Shown piece after piece: positions 53,781-62,192 of a DNA stretch of 64,000 nucleotides. The position numbers and the translations under genes were made by a program. The notes under the pieces were generated by a model. The model was not told the DNA's origin. It worked only from the letters and a program-made list of their open reading frames with translations, and ran no database searches. The stretch lies in NCBI RefSeq assembly GCF_014698045.1, contig NZ_JACJSE010000027.1:22775-86774 (forward strand), given 5' to 3'. Origin of the DNA: Aulosira sp. FACHB-615. Its GTDB lineage: Bacteria; Cyanobacteriota; Cyanobacteriia; Cyanobacteriales; Nostocaceae. Position 1 is the stretch's first letter, and every line of letters starts with the position of its first letter.

Positions 53781-55061
53781 GTGGATACCATTGCTATACC
53801 TGCTCTCGATCGCCCAGTGGATGCCACGGTAGAAATTCCTGGTTCTAAAAGTATTACTAATCGGGCGTTACTTGTTGCTGCTTTGGCACAAGGCGACTCA
53901 ATTTTAGAAAATGCCTTATTTAGTGAAGACAGTGAATATTTTGCCAAATGTGTCGAAAATTTGGGCATTCCCATCACCTTAAATCCTGAATTAGCACAGA
54001 TGCAGGTGTTAGGGAAAGGTGGGGAAATTCCCGCAACCCAGGCGGATTTATTTGTCGGTTTAGCAGGTACAGCCGCACGGTTTATATCAGCTTTGGTGGT
54101 ACTCGGTAACGGAGAATATCGCTTAGATGGTGTACCCAGAATGCGGGAAAGGCCAATGGGCGATATGTTGACAGTGTTCCAAGCAGGCGGAACAATTGTT
54201 AACTTTGAGGGCAACGCTGGTTATATGCCCTACACTATTTACGGTCAGCAATTTGCTGGTGGACATATTCGCATCAAAGCCAATCAAACTAGTCAGCAAC
54301 TTTCAGCTTTGCTGATGATTGCGCCTTATGCTCAACAAGACACAATTATTGAAGTGGAAGGCACATTAGTTTCCCAATCTTACGTAAAAATGACTTGTCG
54401 CCTCATGTCAGATTTTGGCGTAGGGGTGAATCAAGTTGGCGACAATCAATTTCATATCAAAGCGGGACAGCGTTACCAACCGCGACATTACACCATAGAA
54501 CCGGATGCTTCTAATGCGTCTTACTTTTTTGCTGCGGCTGCTGTGACTGGTGGACGGGTGCGAGTTAAGTATTTAACCAAGCAATCTTATCAAGGTGATA
54601 TTCTGTGGCTGAATGTGCTGGAACAGATGGGTTGTCAAGTGCGTGAGGCTGATGACTATATCGAAGTGACTGGGCCAGAACAATTACAGGGTATCGATAT
54701 TGATATGAATGATATATCTGACCTTGTACAAACATTAGGAGCGATCGCGCCTTTTGCCAATTCACCCGTTACCATCCGTAATGTCGAACATATCCGCTAC
54801 AAAGAAACTGAACGTATTCGCGCTGTAGTGACAGAATTGCGTCGCTTAGGCGTGAAGGTTGAAGAATTCCCCGATGGCTTAAAAGTCGAACCCAGCCCCA
54901 TTACACCAGCTGCTATTGAAACTTATCACGATCATCGTATGGCAATGGCATTTGCTGTCACAGGCTTAAAGGTTCCCGGAATTATAATTCAAGATCCCGG
55001 TTGTACAGCCAAAACTTTCCCTGACTACTTCACCCGCTTCTTTAAAATGATTGAACAATAG
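53781..55061 (+). CDS. aroA: EPSP synthase (non-canonical active-site loop)
   Basis: A 426-residue 3-phosphoshikimate 1-carboxyvinyltransferase. PGSKSITNRALL (Lys23) and YKETERIRA, DHRMAMAFA are standard. The loop usually written LGNAGTAMRP reads VGLAGTAARF, so Asn94 becomes Leu and Pro101 becomes Phe (numbering coincides with E. coli). Other elements (RERPMGDML, NDISDLVQT) fit. It may be a second, divergent paralogue used outside the main shikimate route, or the sole copy. The start is GTG 53781 with GAGG about 9 nt upstream. The DUF3598 gene follows 69 bp downstream. Confidence 0.88.
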   Translation: MDTIAIPALDRPVDATVEIPGSKSITNRALLVAALAQGDSILENALFSEDSEYFAKCVENLGIPITLNPELAQMQVLGKGGEIPATQADLFVGLAGTAARFISALVVLGNGEYRLDGVPRMRERPMGDMLTVFQAGGTIVNFEGNAGYMPYTIYGQQFAGGHIRIKANQTSQQLSALLMIAPYAQQDTIIEVEGTLVSQSYVKMTCRLMSDFGVGVNQVGDNQFHIKAGQRYQPRHYTIEPDASNASYFFAAAAVTGGRVRVKYLTKQSYQGDILWLNVLEQMGCQVREADDYIEVTGPEQLQGIDIDMNDISDLVQTLGAIAPFANSPVTIRNVEHIRYKETERIRAVVTELRRLGVKVEEFPDGLKVEPSPITPAAIETYHDHRMAMAFAVTGLKVPGIIIQDPGCTAKTFPDYFTRFFKMIEQ

Positions 55062-55130
55062 CTGGCTAATATTCAGTTCCTACCTTAATCTTAACGATAA
55101 GTATTCACGCAATTTTATAGGAGTTGCATC

Positions 55131-55577
55131 ATGTCTAACATTCGTGAAGAAATGCCAGTACTCGCCCGTCATGAAGGCAATTGGGTAGGAACTTATACAC
55201 TAGTAGATACGGAAGGCAAAATTTTAGATAAACATGAATCTCATTTAAGCTGTCAATTTCCCGATGATAGTCCTTATTCTTACTACCAAATTAATCGCTA
55301 TACTTGGGCTGACGGTAAACAAGAAGAACATAAATTTCCCGGAACCTATCGTGATAAGATTCTCTACTTTGATACAGAACGGATTGAAGGCAAATCCTGG
55401 GAAATAGACGATTCTACTTTAATTTTGTGGTTTTCTTATAAGACAGTTCCAGCCGCATATTTGTACGAAATGATTCAAATCAGCCCCGATAATAATCATC
55501 GCGCCCGCACATGGCATTGGTTTAAAAATCATCAAATTTATCAACGTACCCTTATTCAAGAACAAAGAGTTAGATAG
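55131..55577 (+). CDS. DUF3598-like (lipocalin-type) protein
   Basis: A 148-residue protein. MPVLARHEGNWVGTYTLVDTEG opens a beta-barrel-like sequence with YYQINRYTWADGKQEE, FPGTYRDKILYFDTERIEG, and TWHWFKNHQIYQRTLI at the end. It resembles the DUF3598 family of cyanobacterial lipocalin-fold proteins, whose ligands are unknown. The start has a good AGGAG. Co-directional with aroA and possibly co-transcribed. Confidence 0.75.
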   Translation: MSNIREEMPVLARHEGNWVGTYTLVDTEGKILDKHESHLSCQFPDDSPYSYYQINRYTWADGKQEEHKFPGTYRDKILYFDTERIEGKSWEIDDSTLILWFSYKTVPAAYLYEMIQISPDNNHRARTWHWFKNHQIYQRTLIQEQRVR

Positions 55578-55653
55578 TCATTTAAAAAGTCAAAAATAGT
55601 TTCTAGCTAAGAGGATGTTTTAAAAGTCCTATTGTTGGTAGTCAAACATTTTC

Positions 55654-55731
55654 GATCCCCCTAAATCCCCCTTAAAAAGGGGGACTTGAAGAAACTCTTA
55701 GCCCCCCTTTTTTAGGGGGATTGGGGGGATC
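55654..55731. repeat. GATCCCCCTAAATCCCCC palindromic element
   Basis: GATCCCCCTAAATCCCCC, TTAAAAAGGGGG, then CCCCCCTTTTTTAGGGGGA and TTGGGGGGATC. The whole 78-bp block is an imperfect palindrome bounded by GATCCCCC / GGGGGGATC. This element is widely dispersed in filamentous cyanobacteria. It lies between the DUF3598 gene and hisS. Confidence 0.75.
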
Positions 55732-55858
55732 TGGAAGAGCCAATAAACACAACGAACAAATTTTAAAATAAACTCTAAGGTGCGTTACACTACGTTAACG
55801 CACTATTTTATGACATAATAGATAGTCCATTATATTTAAATTTAAATAGATTACACAA

Positions 55859-57250
55859 ATGGCCAAAACTGACAAAATTAACTTTTCTACTCCTAGCGGT
55901 TTCCCAGAATTTTTACCTAGTGAAAAACGCTTGGAATTATATTTACTAGATACCATCCGTAGAGTGTATGAAAGCTATGGATTTACCCCCATAGAAACCC
56001 CAGCCGTTGAAAGGTTAGAAGTATTACAAGCTAAGGGTAATCAAGGCGACAATATTATTTATGGTATTGACCCAATTTTACCGCCTAATCGCCAAGCCGA
56101 AAGAGATAAAGCAGGCGAAACTGGTTCAGAAGCACGGGCTTTAAAATTTGACCAAACTGTTCCCTTAGCAGCCTATATTGCCCGTCACTTAAATGAATTA
56201 ACTTTCCCATTTGCCCGTTATCAAATGGATGTAGTATTTCGGGGAGAACGCGCCAAAGATGGACGTTTCCGACAATTTCGTCAATGTGATATCGATGTAA
56301 TTGCACGGCGGGAACTCAGCTTATTATATGACGCGCAAATGCCAGCAATTATCACCGAGATATTTGAAGCAGTTAACATTGGTGACTTTTTAATTCGCAT
56401 CAATAACCGCAAAATATTAACTGGCTTTTTCCAGTCATTAGGCATTGCCGAAACTCAAATTAAAACCTGTATTAGTATTATTGATAATCTAGAAAAAATT
56501 GGCGAAACGAAAGTCAAACAAGAATTAGAAAAAGAAGGTATATCAGCAGAAAATACACAGAAGATTATTGATTTTATCAAAATTGATGGCAATGTTGATG
56601 AAGTATTAGATAAACTTAAACACCTCTCACAAAACTTACCAACAGCCGAGCAATTTAGTTTAGGCGTTACAGAATTAGAAACAGTAATTACAGGTGTGCG
56701 TAACTTGGGAGTTGCCGATAAACGTTTTTGTATTGATTTGTCTATTGCCCGTGGTTTAAATTACTATACAGGCACAGTCTACGAAACAACTCTCATCGGC
56801 CATGAAGCTTTAGGTAGTATTTGTTCTGGCGGCAGATATGAAGAATTAGTGGGGATGTTTATCGGCGAGAAAATGCCAGGAGTTGGTATTTCTATCGGCT
56901 TAACTCGTTTAATTAGTAGATTACTCAAAGCTGGTATTTTAAAAACTTTACCTGCAACACCAGCGCAAGTAGCAGTAGTCAATATGCAAGAAGATTTAAT
57001 GCCGACTTATTTAAAAGTATCCCAACAGTTACGCCAAGCAGGCATTAATGTCATTACCAACTTTGAAAAACGCCCATTAGGTAAACAATTCCAAGCCGCA
57101 GATAAACAAGGAATTAGATTTTGTGTAATCATCGGTGCTGATGAAGCCGCCGCCCAAAAATCATCACTCAAAGATTTGCAAACAGGTGAACAAATAGAAG
57201 TAGCACTAGCAGATTTAGCTGGAGAAATTAAACATAGATTAGAGATTTGA
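55859..57250 (+). CDS. hisS: Histidyl-tRNA synthetase
   Basis: A 463-residue class II synthetase. Present: GFPEFLPSEKRLE, motif 2 FRGERAKDGRFRQFRQCDID, the HisRS loop ARGLNYYTGTVYE, and motif 3 SGGRYEELVGMFIGEKMPGVGISIGLTRL, then the anticodon-binding domain (QVAVVNMQEDLMPTYLK to the end). It is slightly longer than the bacterial average. A kinase gene begins 18 bp after the stop and a Thg1-like gene overlaps that, so histidine charging and a tRNA-end enzyme appear to share one transcript. The repeat-rich upstream region suggests its own promoter. Confidence 0.96.
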   Translation: MAKTDKINFSTPSGFPEFLPSEKRLELYLLDTIRRVYESYGFTPIETPAVERLEVLQAKGNQGDNIIYGIDPILPPNRQAERDKAGETGSEARALKFDQTVPLAAYIARHLNELTFPFARYQMDVVFRGERAKDGRFRQFRQCDIDVIARRELSLLYDAQMPAIITEIFEAVNIGDFLIRINNRKILTGFFQSLGIAETQIKTCISIIDNLEKIGETKVKQELEKEGISAENTQKIIDFIKIDGNVDEVLDKLKHLSQNLPTAEQFSLGVTELETVITGVRNLGVADKRFCIDLSIARGLNYYTGTVYETTLIGHEALGSICSGGRYEELVGMFIGEKMPGVGISIGLTRLISRLLKAGILKTLPATPAQVAVVNMQEDLMPTYLKVSQQLRQAGINVITNFEKRPLGKQFQAADKQGIRFCVIIGADEAAAQKSSLKDLQTGEQIEVALADLAGEIKHRLEI

Positions 57251-57268
57251 TTAAACGTTGAATTAACA

Positions 57269-57718
57269 GTGCAATTAATCATTTTTATTGGGATACAGGC
57301 AAGCGGAAAATCAACCTTCTACAGTCAACGGTTTTCTGATACTCACATCAGAATCAACCTTGATATGCTCAAAACTAGACACCGAGAAAAGCGATTGATA
57401 GAAACTTGTCTGGAAATTGGTCAATCATTTGTTATAGATAATATAAATCCTACACCTGAAGAGCGAGAACGCTACATTTTGTTAGCCAAGAATCAAGGAT
57501 TTCGGATTACTGGCTATTATTTTGAATCAAAAATTGCCGATTCAATTCAACGTAATCAAAATCGCAAACCGGAACAGCAGGTACCAGATAAAGGTATTAG
57601 AGGAACACACTCACGGCTGATACTTCCTCGGTATAAAGAAGGTTTTGACGAACTCTATTATGTTCGGTTAATACCAAAAGGAGAGTTTGCTGTACAGGAG
57701 TGGCTTGATGAAGTTTGA
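57269..57718 (+). CDS. Polynucleotide-kinase-like P-loop protein
   Basis: A 149-residue P-loop kinase (AAA_33 type). P-loop GIQASGKST is at 8-16, a possible catalytic Asp at 32 (INLDML), a core strand FVIDNINPTPEERERY, and an arginine-rich lid QRNQNRKPEQQVPDKG like that of T4-type polynucleotide kinases. It should phosphorylate a 5'-OH end, perhaps of RNA. There is no phosphatase domain, unlike full Pnkp. It starts at a GTG 18 bp after hisS and its end overlaps the Thg1-like gene by 11 bp. Exact substrate unproven; a small-molecule kinase is possible. Confidence 0.8.
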   Translation: MQLIIFIGIQASGKSTFYSQRFSDTHIRINLDMLKTRHREKRLIETCLEIGQSFVIDNINPTPEERERYILLAKNQGFRITGYYFESKIADSIQRNQNRKPEQQVPDKGIRGTHSRLILPRYKEGFDELYYVRLIPKGEFAVQEWLDEV

Positions 57719-58484
57719 AGAGTTAGACACAAGACTGAGAATTTTTGAAACAGCCCACGATTTATGCGTATTGCCAGGGCTATTTATGGTTGCTCGAATT
57801 GATGGACGTAACTTTACTCGCTTGACAAAGGAAACTCACAAATTTGAAGCTCCCTTTGATGCTCAATTTCGAGATTACATGGTATCTACAGTAGAACACC
57901 TAATGAATTGTGGATTCCGGATCATTTATGGCTATACACAAAGTGACGAAATCTCACTTCTATTCCACCGAGATGAGGAAAGTTTTAGTCGCAAATTGCG
58001 GAAACTCAACTCTATTTTGGCAGGAGAGGCAAGTGCAAAGCTTTCACTTCTACTCAATAGCATTGCCGCTTTTGATTGTCGAGTGTCACAACTTCCTACC
58101 TTAAATCTAGTAGTCGATTACTTTCGCTGGCGGAATGAAGACGCTCATCGCAATGCCTTAAATGCTCACTGTTACTGGATGCTACGCAAAGCAGGTGAAA
58201 GTGCTGGAGCCGCTACAGAAAAGCTTGATAGGCTTTCAGTCAGTGATAAAAATGAATTACTTTACCAACAAGCAAACATCAATTTTAATAACTTACCTAA
58301 TTGGCAGAAACGAGGTATAGGACTATATTGGGAATCCTATCAAAAGGAAGCAACCAATCCCCAAACGGGAGAAAACGTCTTGGCGATGAGAAGACGTATC
58401 AAAGTTGATATGGATTTGGCGATGAAAGATGATTACAGTAAATTTGTCCGGGATATTGTACTGCGGGAGCATCCTGATCTTTAA
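57708..58484 (+). CDS. Thg1-like 3'-5' RNA polymerase (TLP)
   Basis: A 258-residue member of the tRNA-His guanylyltransferase superfamily. The palm-domain metal residues are in ARIDGRNFTRLT (Asp32) and YTQSDEISLLF (Asp80, Glu81); DAHRNALNAH matches the conserved HINNLYN-like region. Eukaryotic Thg1 adds G-1 to tRNA-His; bacterial TLPs extend or repair tRNA 5' ends in the 3'-5' direction. I chose the ATG at 57708, which has AGGAG and an 11-bp overlap with the kinase gene. The link to hisS and a 5'-OH kinase points to tRNA end repair or maturation. Confidence 0.9.
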   Translation: MKFEELDTRLRIFETAHDLCVLPGLFMVARIDGRNFTRLTKETHKFEAPFDAQFRDYMVSTVEHLMNCGFRIIYGYTQSDEISLLFHRDEESFSRKLRKLNSILAGEASAKLSLLLNSIAAFDCRVSQLPTLNLVVDYFRWRNEDAHRNALNAHCYWMLRKAGESAGAATEKLDRLSVSDKNELLYQQANINFNNLPNWQKRGIGLYWESYQKEATNPQTGENVLAMRRRIKVDMDLAMKDDYSKFVRDIVLREHPDL

Positions 58485-58757
58485 TTTAGGAAGCTAGAGA
58501 ATTAAATTGGCCTGTCTAGGCTAAAATAGTGCATTATACGGGAAAAATTAACCGCAGATGAACACGTATGAACGCGGATAAAATAGGTTTTTTAATGCAA
58601 CATCTTAGTCTAATCACGCCACTATATATCTGTTCAAAAATCAAATATGAGTCATATATCTAGATTGCTGTATGTGGTGTCAGTAAAGGTTTTACATAGA
58701 AGTATTTACTTCTGGGCAGAGATCATAATTTCAACTGAATGATTAATCATAAATCTA

Positions 58758-59828
58758 ATGGATAAAGAAGTATTAAAAGAAGCTCTGCAAATTGACTATC
58801 GATTACGCTCTACCTTTTTTTACAGAAAGTTATATGAATTGGGTTTTAATAGCTTCTTAACTGAAATTGACAAATTAATCGAACTGTCAGATAACTTTAA
58901 TTGGGAATCTAGACACAACTGGGGAATTTCTGAAACTGCTTGGAATATTTTGGAACATAGTGGTATCCCTAAAATTTCTGTATTTGCTCACCCTAGAGTG
59001 CTTCAAGAACAACCAAAACTTTCTAGCTACTATCGAAGTGTTGCAGTTCTTCCACAGAAAGCTGCTAAAAAATTAGCTTTTTCCAGCATTGATTCTATCG
59101 AAGAAGGAAAGGGAAAGTTATCCCAAGATAAAGCATTAATCCTCTGCCAACTTTACAATTCGCATTCAAGCCTAATTATTGAAAGCACTAATGAATATAG
59201 TCAGACTGATATGCAGGCGTTAATGTATGCGTCTGCTGGCGCACAAATTAATGGTTCTTGGTTAAATAAAATTGGAGAAGAAGCAGAATTATTAACAAGA
59301 CGAATTCTGATTCGCTCTCTACTGGAGGAAAATTATATTGTTGCTGCAATTCTCAAAGATGGTTCTTCGAGGTTAGATGCTGAATATTTAGAAGATTTAG
59401 TGGATAAAGTCGATTTACTTTCTGGCGTGCGTCTGAACAATCAAACTAGTATTCTGTTTTCTAGTGAACCTGACTTATCGCTATTAAATTCTGCTGGTGA
59501 AGCAGTTGCAGTTATTGAGGTAAAGGGTGGAAAAGATACAGCAGGTGCGTTAGAGAGATATGGTGCTGCTAAAAAGAGTTTTGAAGAAGCTAGAAGAATT
59601 AACTCTAATGTAGTTACAATACTTCTCGCAAGCTGTATAACTGATGAAGTTCATCGACGTTTACAAAATGATGAAGCTGTTAATCATGTTTATAATTTAA
59701 CACAAATTGTTACTAGTGAAGAAACGAGATATCGTTTTGCTGCTAATGTACTTAAGTATATAGACATCAATATAGAAACTCATAATATTCAACAGAGCAA
59801 TTCTGAACAAATTCAAAAAAAAAAGTAG
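58758..59828 (+). CDS. Type II restriction endonuclease (PD-(D/E)XK; possibly XcyI-like)
   Basis: A 356-residue nuclease. SSEPDLSLLN (PD at 238-239) followed by VAVIEVKGGKD (Glu254, Lys256) forms a clean PD-X14-ExK site, and GALERYGAAKKSFEEA is a typical helix after it. The N-terminal half (LRSTFFYRKLYELGF onward) is helical and may read DNA. The overall arrangement recalls the RE_XcyI family (CCCGGG), but that is from memory. The methyltransferase gene starts 5 bp after the stop. The coding end is an A10 tract, AAA AAA AAG TAG, discussed separately. Confidence 0.78.
   Translation: MDKEVLKEALQIDYRLRSTFFYRKLYELGFNSFLTEIDKLIELSDNFNWESRHNWGISETAWNILEHSGIPKISVFAHPRVLQEQPKLSSYYRSVAVLPQKAAKKLAFSSIDSIEEGKGKLSQDKALILCQLYNSHSSLIIESTNEYSQTDMQALMYASAGAQINGSWLNKIGEEAELLTRRILIRSLLEENYIVAAILKDGSSRLDAEYLEDLVDKVDLLSGVRLNNQTSILFSSEPDLSLLNSAGEAVAVIEVKGGKDTAGALERYGAAKKSFEEARRINSNVVTILLASCITDEVHRRLQNDEAVNHVYNLTQIVTSEETRYRFAANVLKYIDINIETHNIQQSNSEQIQKKK
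59819..59825 (+). promoter_or_regulatory. Candidate -1 frameshift site (A AAA AAG)
   Basis: The last sense codons of the endonuclease gene, AAA AAA AAG before TAG, contain the heptamer A AAA AAG in the correct phase for -1 slippage, inside a run of ten A (59815-59824). Slipping -1 puts the ribosome in the methyltransferase frame, which is open from here through GTA GAA AAA TTG. Slippage by RNA polymerase on the A-run would do the same. No downstream stimulator was identified. Confidence 0.4.
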
Positions 59829-59833
59829 AAAAA

Positions 59834-61321
59834 TTGAGTCTTTCACTTGAGTTTGATTCTAACTTAAAAGTAATCAATTTTTCTCATGAACAGGTTTGTA
59901 ATGATTCAGCTAGACTTGATTTAGAAGAACGATATTCTGAACTTCTAGAAGAAACTGATGAGTTTAATCGTCAGTTAGTAAGTTACCAGGGAAATAAAGG
60001 AGAAATTGCTCATGGGTGGATTCGATATAAGGAAGGATTTTCATTTAAATTAGTTGAAACTTTAATCAAACAATTTGGGATTAAACAGAAAGATACAATA
60101 CTAGAACCTTTTTGTGGTTCTGGCACAACTTTACTGGTATGCAAAGCTTTAGGAATTAATGCTTTAGGTTTTGAAATACTTCCTGTATGCCATTTAATGT
60201 GGGAAGCTAAATCTTATCTTGAAGACTACGATATTGAAGAATTAACTCATCTATTTGAGAAATTGAGCAACACTATACCTACTAAAACAGAATTTGCTTT
60301 CCCTCATATCACTATTACTAGAGATGCGTTTTCTCAAGCAACAGAAAATGATTTAATGTTCTTCACTAATTGGATTAATACTCAAAAAGTATCAAAACAA
60401 ACAAAAGTTTTATATCAACTGTTAATAACTAGCGTTTTAGAAGAAGTTAGTTACACAAGAAAGGATGGTCAATATTTAAGATGGGATTATCGCTCTCAGA
60501 AAGTTCAACAGAGAAATCAAGTAAGAATTGCTCAAGATAAAATACCTGTCAAGCAGTTTGATAAAGGAGCAATACCAACCGTTAAAGAAGCTTTACTGCG
60601 GATATTTAAAAAAGTAATTCTGGATATAAAATCACTAAAATACACTTTACCAAGTGACAGTTTTCAGAATGTGATAAATGGTAGTGTGCTTGAAAATTTG
60701 CCAAAGTATGAAAGTGAGCAATTCTCTGGTGTAATTACGTCACCACCCTATTGCAATAGATATGATTATACAAGAACTTATGCTTTGGAACTGGCATATT
60801 TAGGCACAGATGATTTGGATATTCGTAAACTCAGACAAAATCAGCTATGCTGTACTGTTGAAAATCGCTCTAAATTAGATAAACTTGAACAAATTTATCA
60901 AGATATAGGTAGAATAGATAACTTTAAAGCAATTTGCAAAATTATTACAGGTAATAGTGTTTTTCAAGAAGTCAATTCGGCTTTAAAAGTTAGACAGGAA
61001 CGTGGAGAAATTAATAACCCCGGTATATTGTCTATGGTAGAAGGTTATTTTTATGAATTAACTTTTTTATTTGCTGAGATATTTAGAACTTGTAAAAAAG
61101 GTGCTTACGTTGCTTTTGTTAATGACAATGTACGCTATGGTGGAGAAATTATACCTGTTGATATGCTGTGTACTGAAATAGCTGAGGCTATTGGTTTTGT
61201 CCCAGAAAAAATATATGTTTTACCCCAACGGAAGGGCAATAGTAGTCAACAAATGAAGCGATTTGGTAAAGAATCACTGCGTAAAAGTATTACGATTTGG
61301 AGAAAGCCTGAGAAAATATAA
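59834..61321 (+). CDS. DNA methyltransferase (N4-cytosine/N6-adenine type)
   Basis: A 495-residue AdoMet-dependent methyltransferase. The AdoMet motif is ILEPFCGSGTTLL (motif I, 89-101) and the catalytic motif IV is TSPPY at 302-306 (ITSPPYCNRYDYTRTY). The order I then IV with about 200 residues between fits alpha-type amino-methyltransferases with a central target-recognition region. The SPPY form favours N4-cytosine or N6-adenine methylation. It should protect the site cut by the upstream nuclease. The only usable start is TTG at 59834: no ATG or GTG exists between it and the nearest upstream stop (59804). Confidence 0.88.
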   Translation: MSLSLEFDSNLKVINFSHEQVCNDSARLDLEERYSELLEETDEFNRQLVSYQGNKGEIAHGWIRYKEGFSFKLVETLIKQFGIKQKDTILEPFCGSGTTLLVCKALGINALGFEILPVCHLMWEAKSYLEDYDIEELTHLFEKLSNTIPTKTEFAFPHITITRDAFSQATENDLMFFTNWINTQKVSKQTKVLYQLLITSVLEEVSYTRKDGQYLRWDYRSQKVQQRNQVRIAQDKIPVKQFDKGAIPTVKEALLRIFKKVILDIKSLKYTLPSDSFQNVINGSVLENLPKYESEQFSGVITSPPYCNRYDYTRTYALELAYLGTDDLDIRKLRQNQLCCTVENRSKLDKLEQIYQDIGRIDNFKAICKIITGNSVFQEVNSALKVRQERGEINNPGILSMVEGYFYELTFLFAEIFRTCKKGAYVAFVNDNVRYGGEIIPVDMLCTEIAEAIGFVPEKIYVLPQRKGNSSQQMKRFGKESLRKSITIWRKPEKI

Positions 61322-61341
61322 AAAGACGGAACTGTATTAGA

Positions 61342-62085
61342 TTAAAATTCTCGCAAGAGTCTACCACAGCCATAAACTTGATCGTGAATGTCATTTTGGC
61401 GTAGGGCGTACCACCAAGTAGCGGCGTTGACAGCAATTACTGGTTTAGCGATCGCTCGCTCCATTTCATCCGCCAATCGGAGCATACTTAAATTAGTCCC
61501 CATCTGTACAATTGCCTCTACATCATCGCCATCAAGTTCCTGAAGATGTATTCTTAAAGTATTTTCAGATACCTCTGCAATGGAAATAGCCGTAGGACAA
61601 CGGAGACTTTTAAGGCGAACAACTTCTATACCAATGTCACTAAAAAAGCGGCGGATTCTTTCATCAGCTACAGCTTGGTAAGGGGTAATGACAGCGATTT
61701 TCTTTACTTGCAAGGCTGTCAGTGCTACCTGATATGCCGAAGCACAAGAAGCCACCTTGATACCAGCATAATCTTCAACTCGCTTGATAAACTCGATGTT
61801 GCCTGTTTTACCTTCCCAAAAAGTTTCCGCACTCATCGCCATAATTAGGTAATCGACACCCGCAGTCATCACCCGATCAATTGCCGAAAACATTTCTTGG
61901 GCGATCGCCTCCAAAAGCTGTACCATCTTTTCATCACTACTCAAATCCTGGTTCCTCAGATAAATCCGCGATGTATGAGAAGTTACCCCAGGCACAGCCA
62001 TTGTATGAAAATCAGGTTCGACAATCGTATTTGTACTAGGCGCAAGCACGCCAAATTTTTTTCGCCATCCTAACGCATCTGTCAT
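61342..62085 (-). CDS. Asp/Glu racemase-fold protein (maleate isomerase-like)
   Basis: A 247-residue protein of the maleate cis-trans isomerase/arylmalonate decarboxylase superfamily. KKFGVLAPSTNTIVEPDFHTM is the family opening. The second-half repeat has KKIAVITPYQAVADERIRRFF. Where family members carry the first catalytic Cys this protein reads MAMSAETF, and the second position reads VQMGTNLS, so both usual cysteines seem absent. Its activity may be altered or lost. A stand-alone gene on the minus strand, convergent with the methyltransferase. Confidence 0.78.
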   Translation of the reverse strand: MTDALGWRKKFGVLAPSTNTIVEPDFHTMAVPGVTSHTSRIYLRNQDLSSDEKMVQLLEAIAQEMFSAIDRVMTAGVDYLIMAMSAETFWEGKTGNIEFIKRVEDYAGIKVASCASAYQVALTALQVKKIAVITPYQAVADERIRRFFSDIGIEVVRLKSLRCPTAISIAEVSENTLRIHLQELDGDDVEAIVQMGTNLSMLRLADEMERAIAKPVIAVNAATWWYALRQNDIHDQVYGCGRLLREF

Positions 62086-62192
62086 TGTTCACTACTCAGT
62101 ACATAAAAGATTGACTGTAGCTTATGGTAGTTTAAAGTTACGGCATATTATTGCAATATGTAAACTTTACTTCATGACTGGAGAGCAGAACC

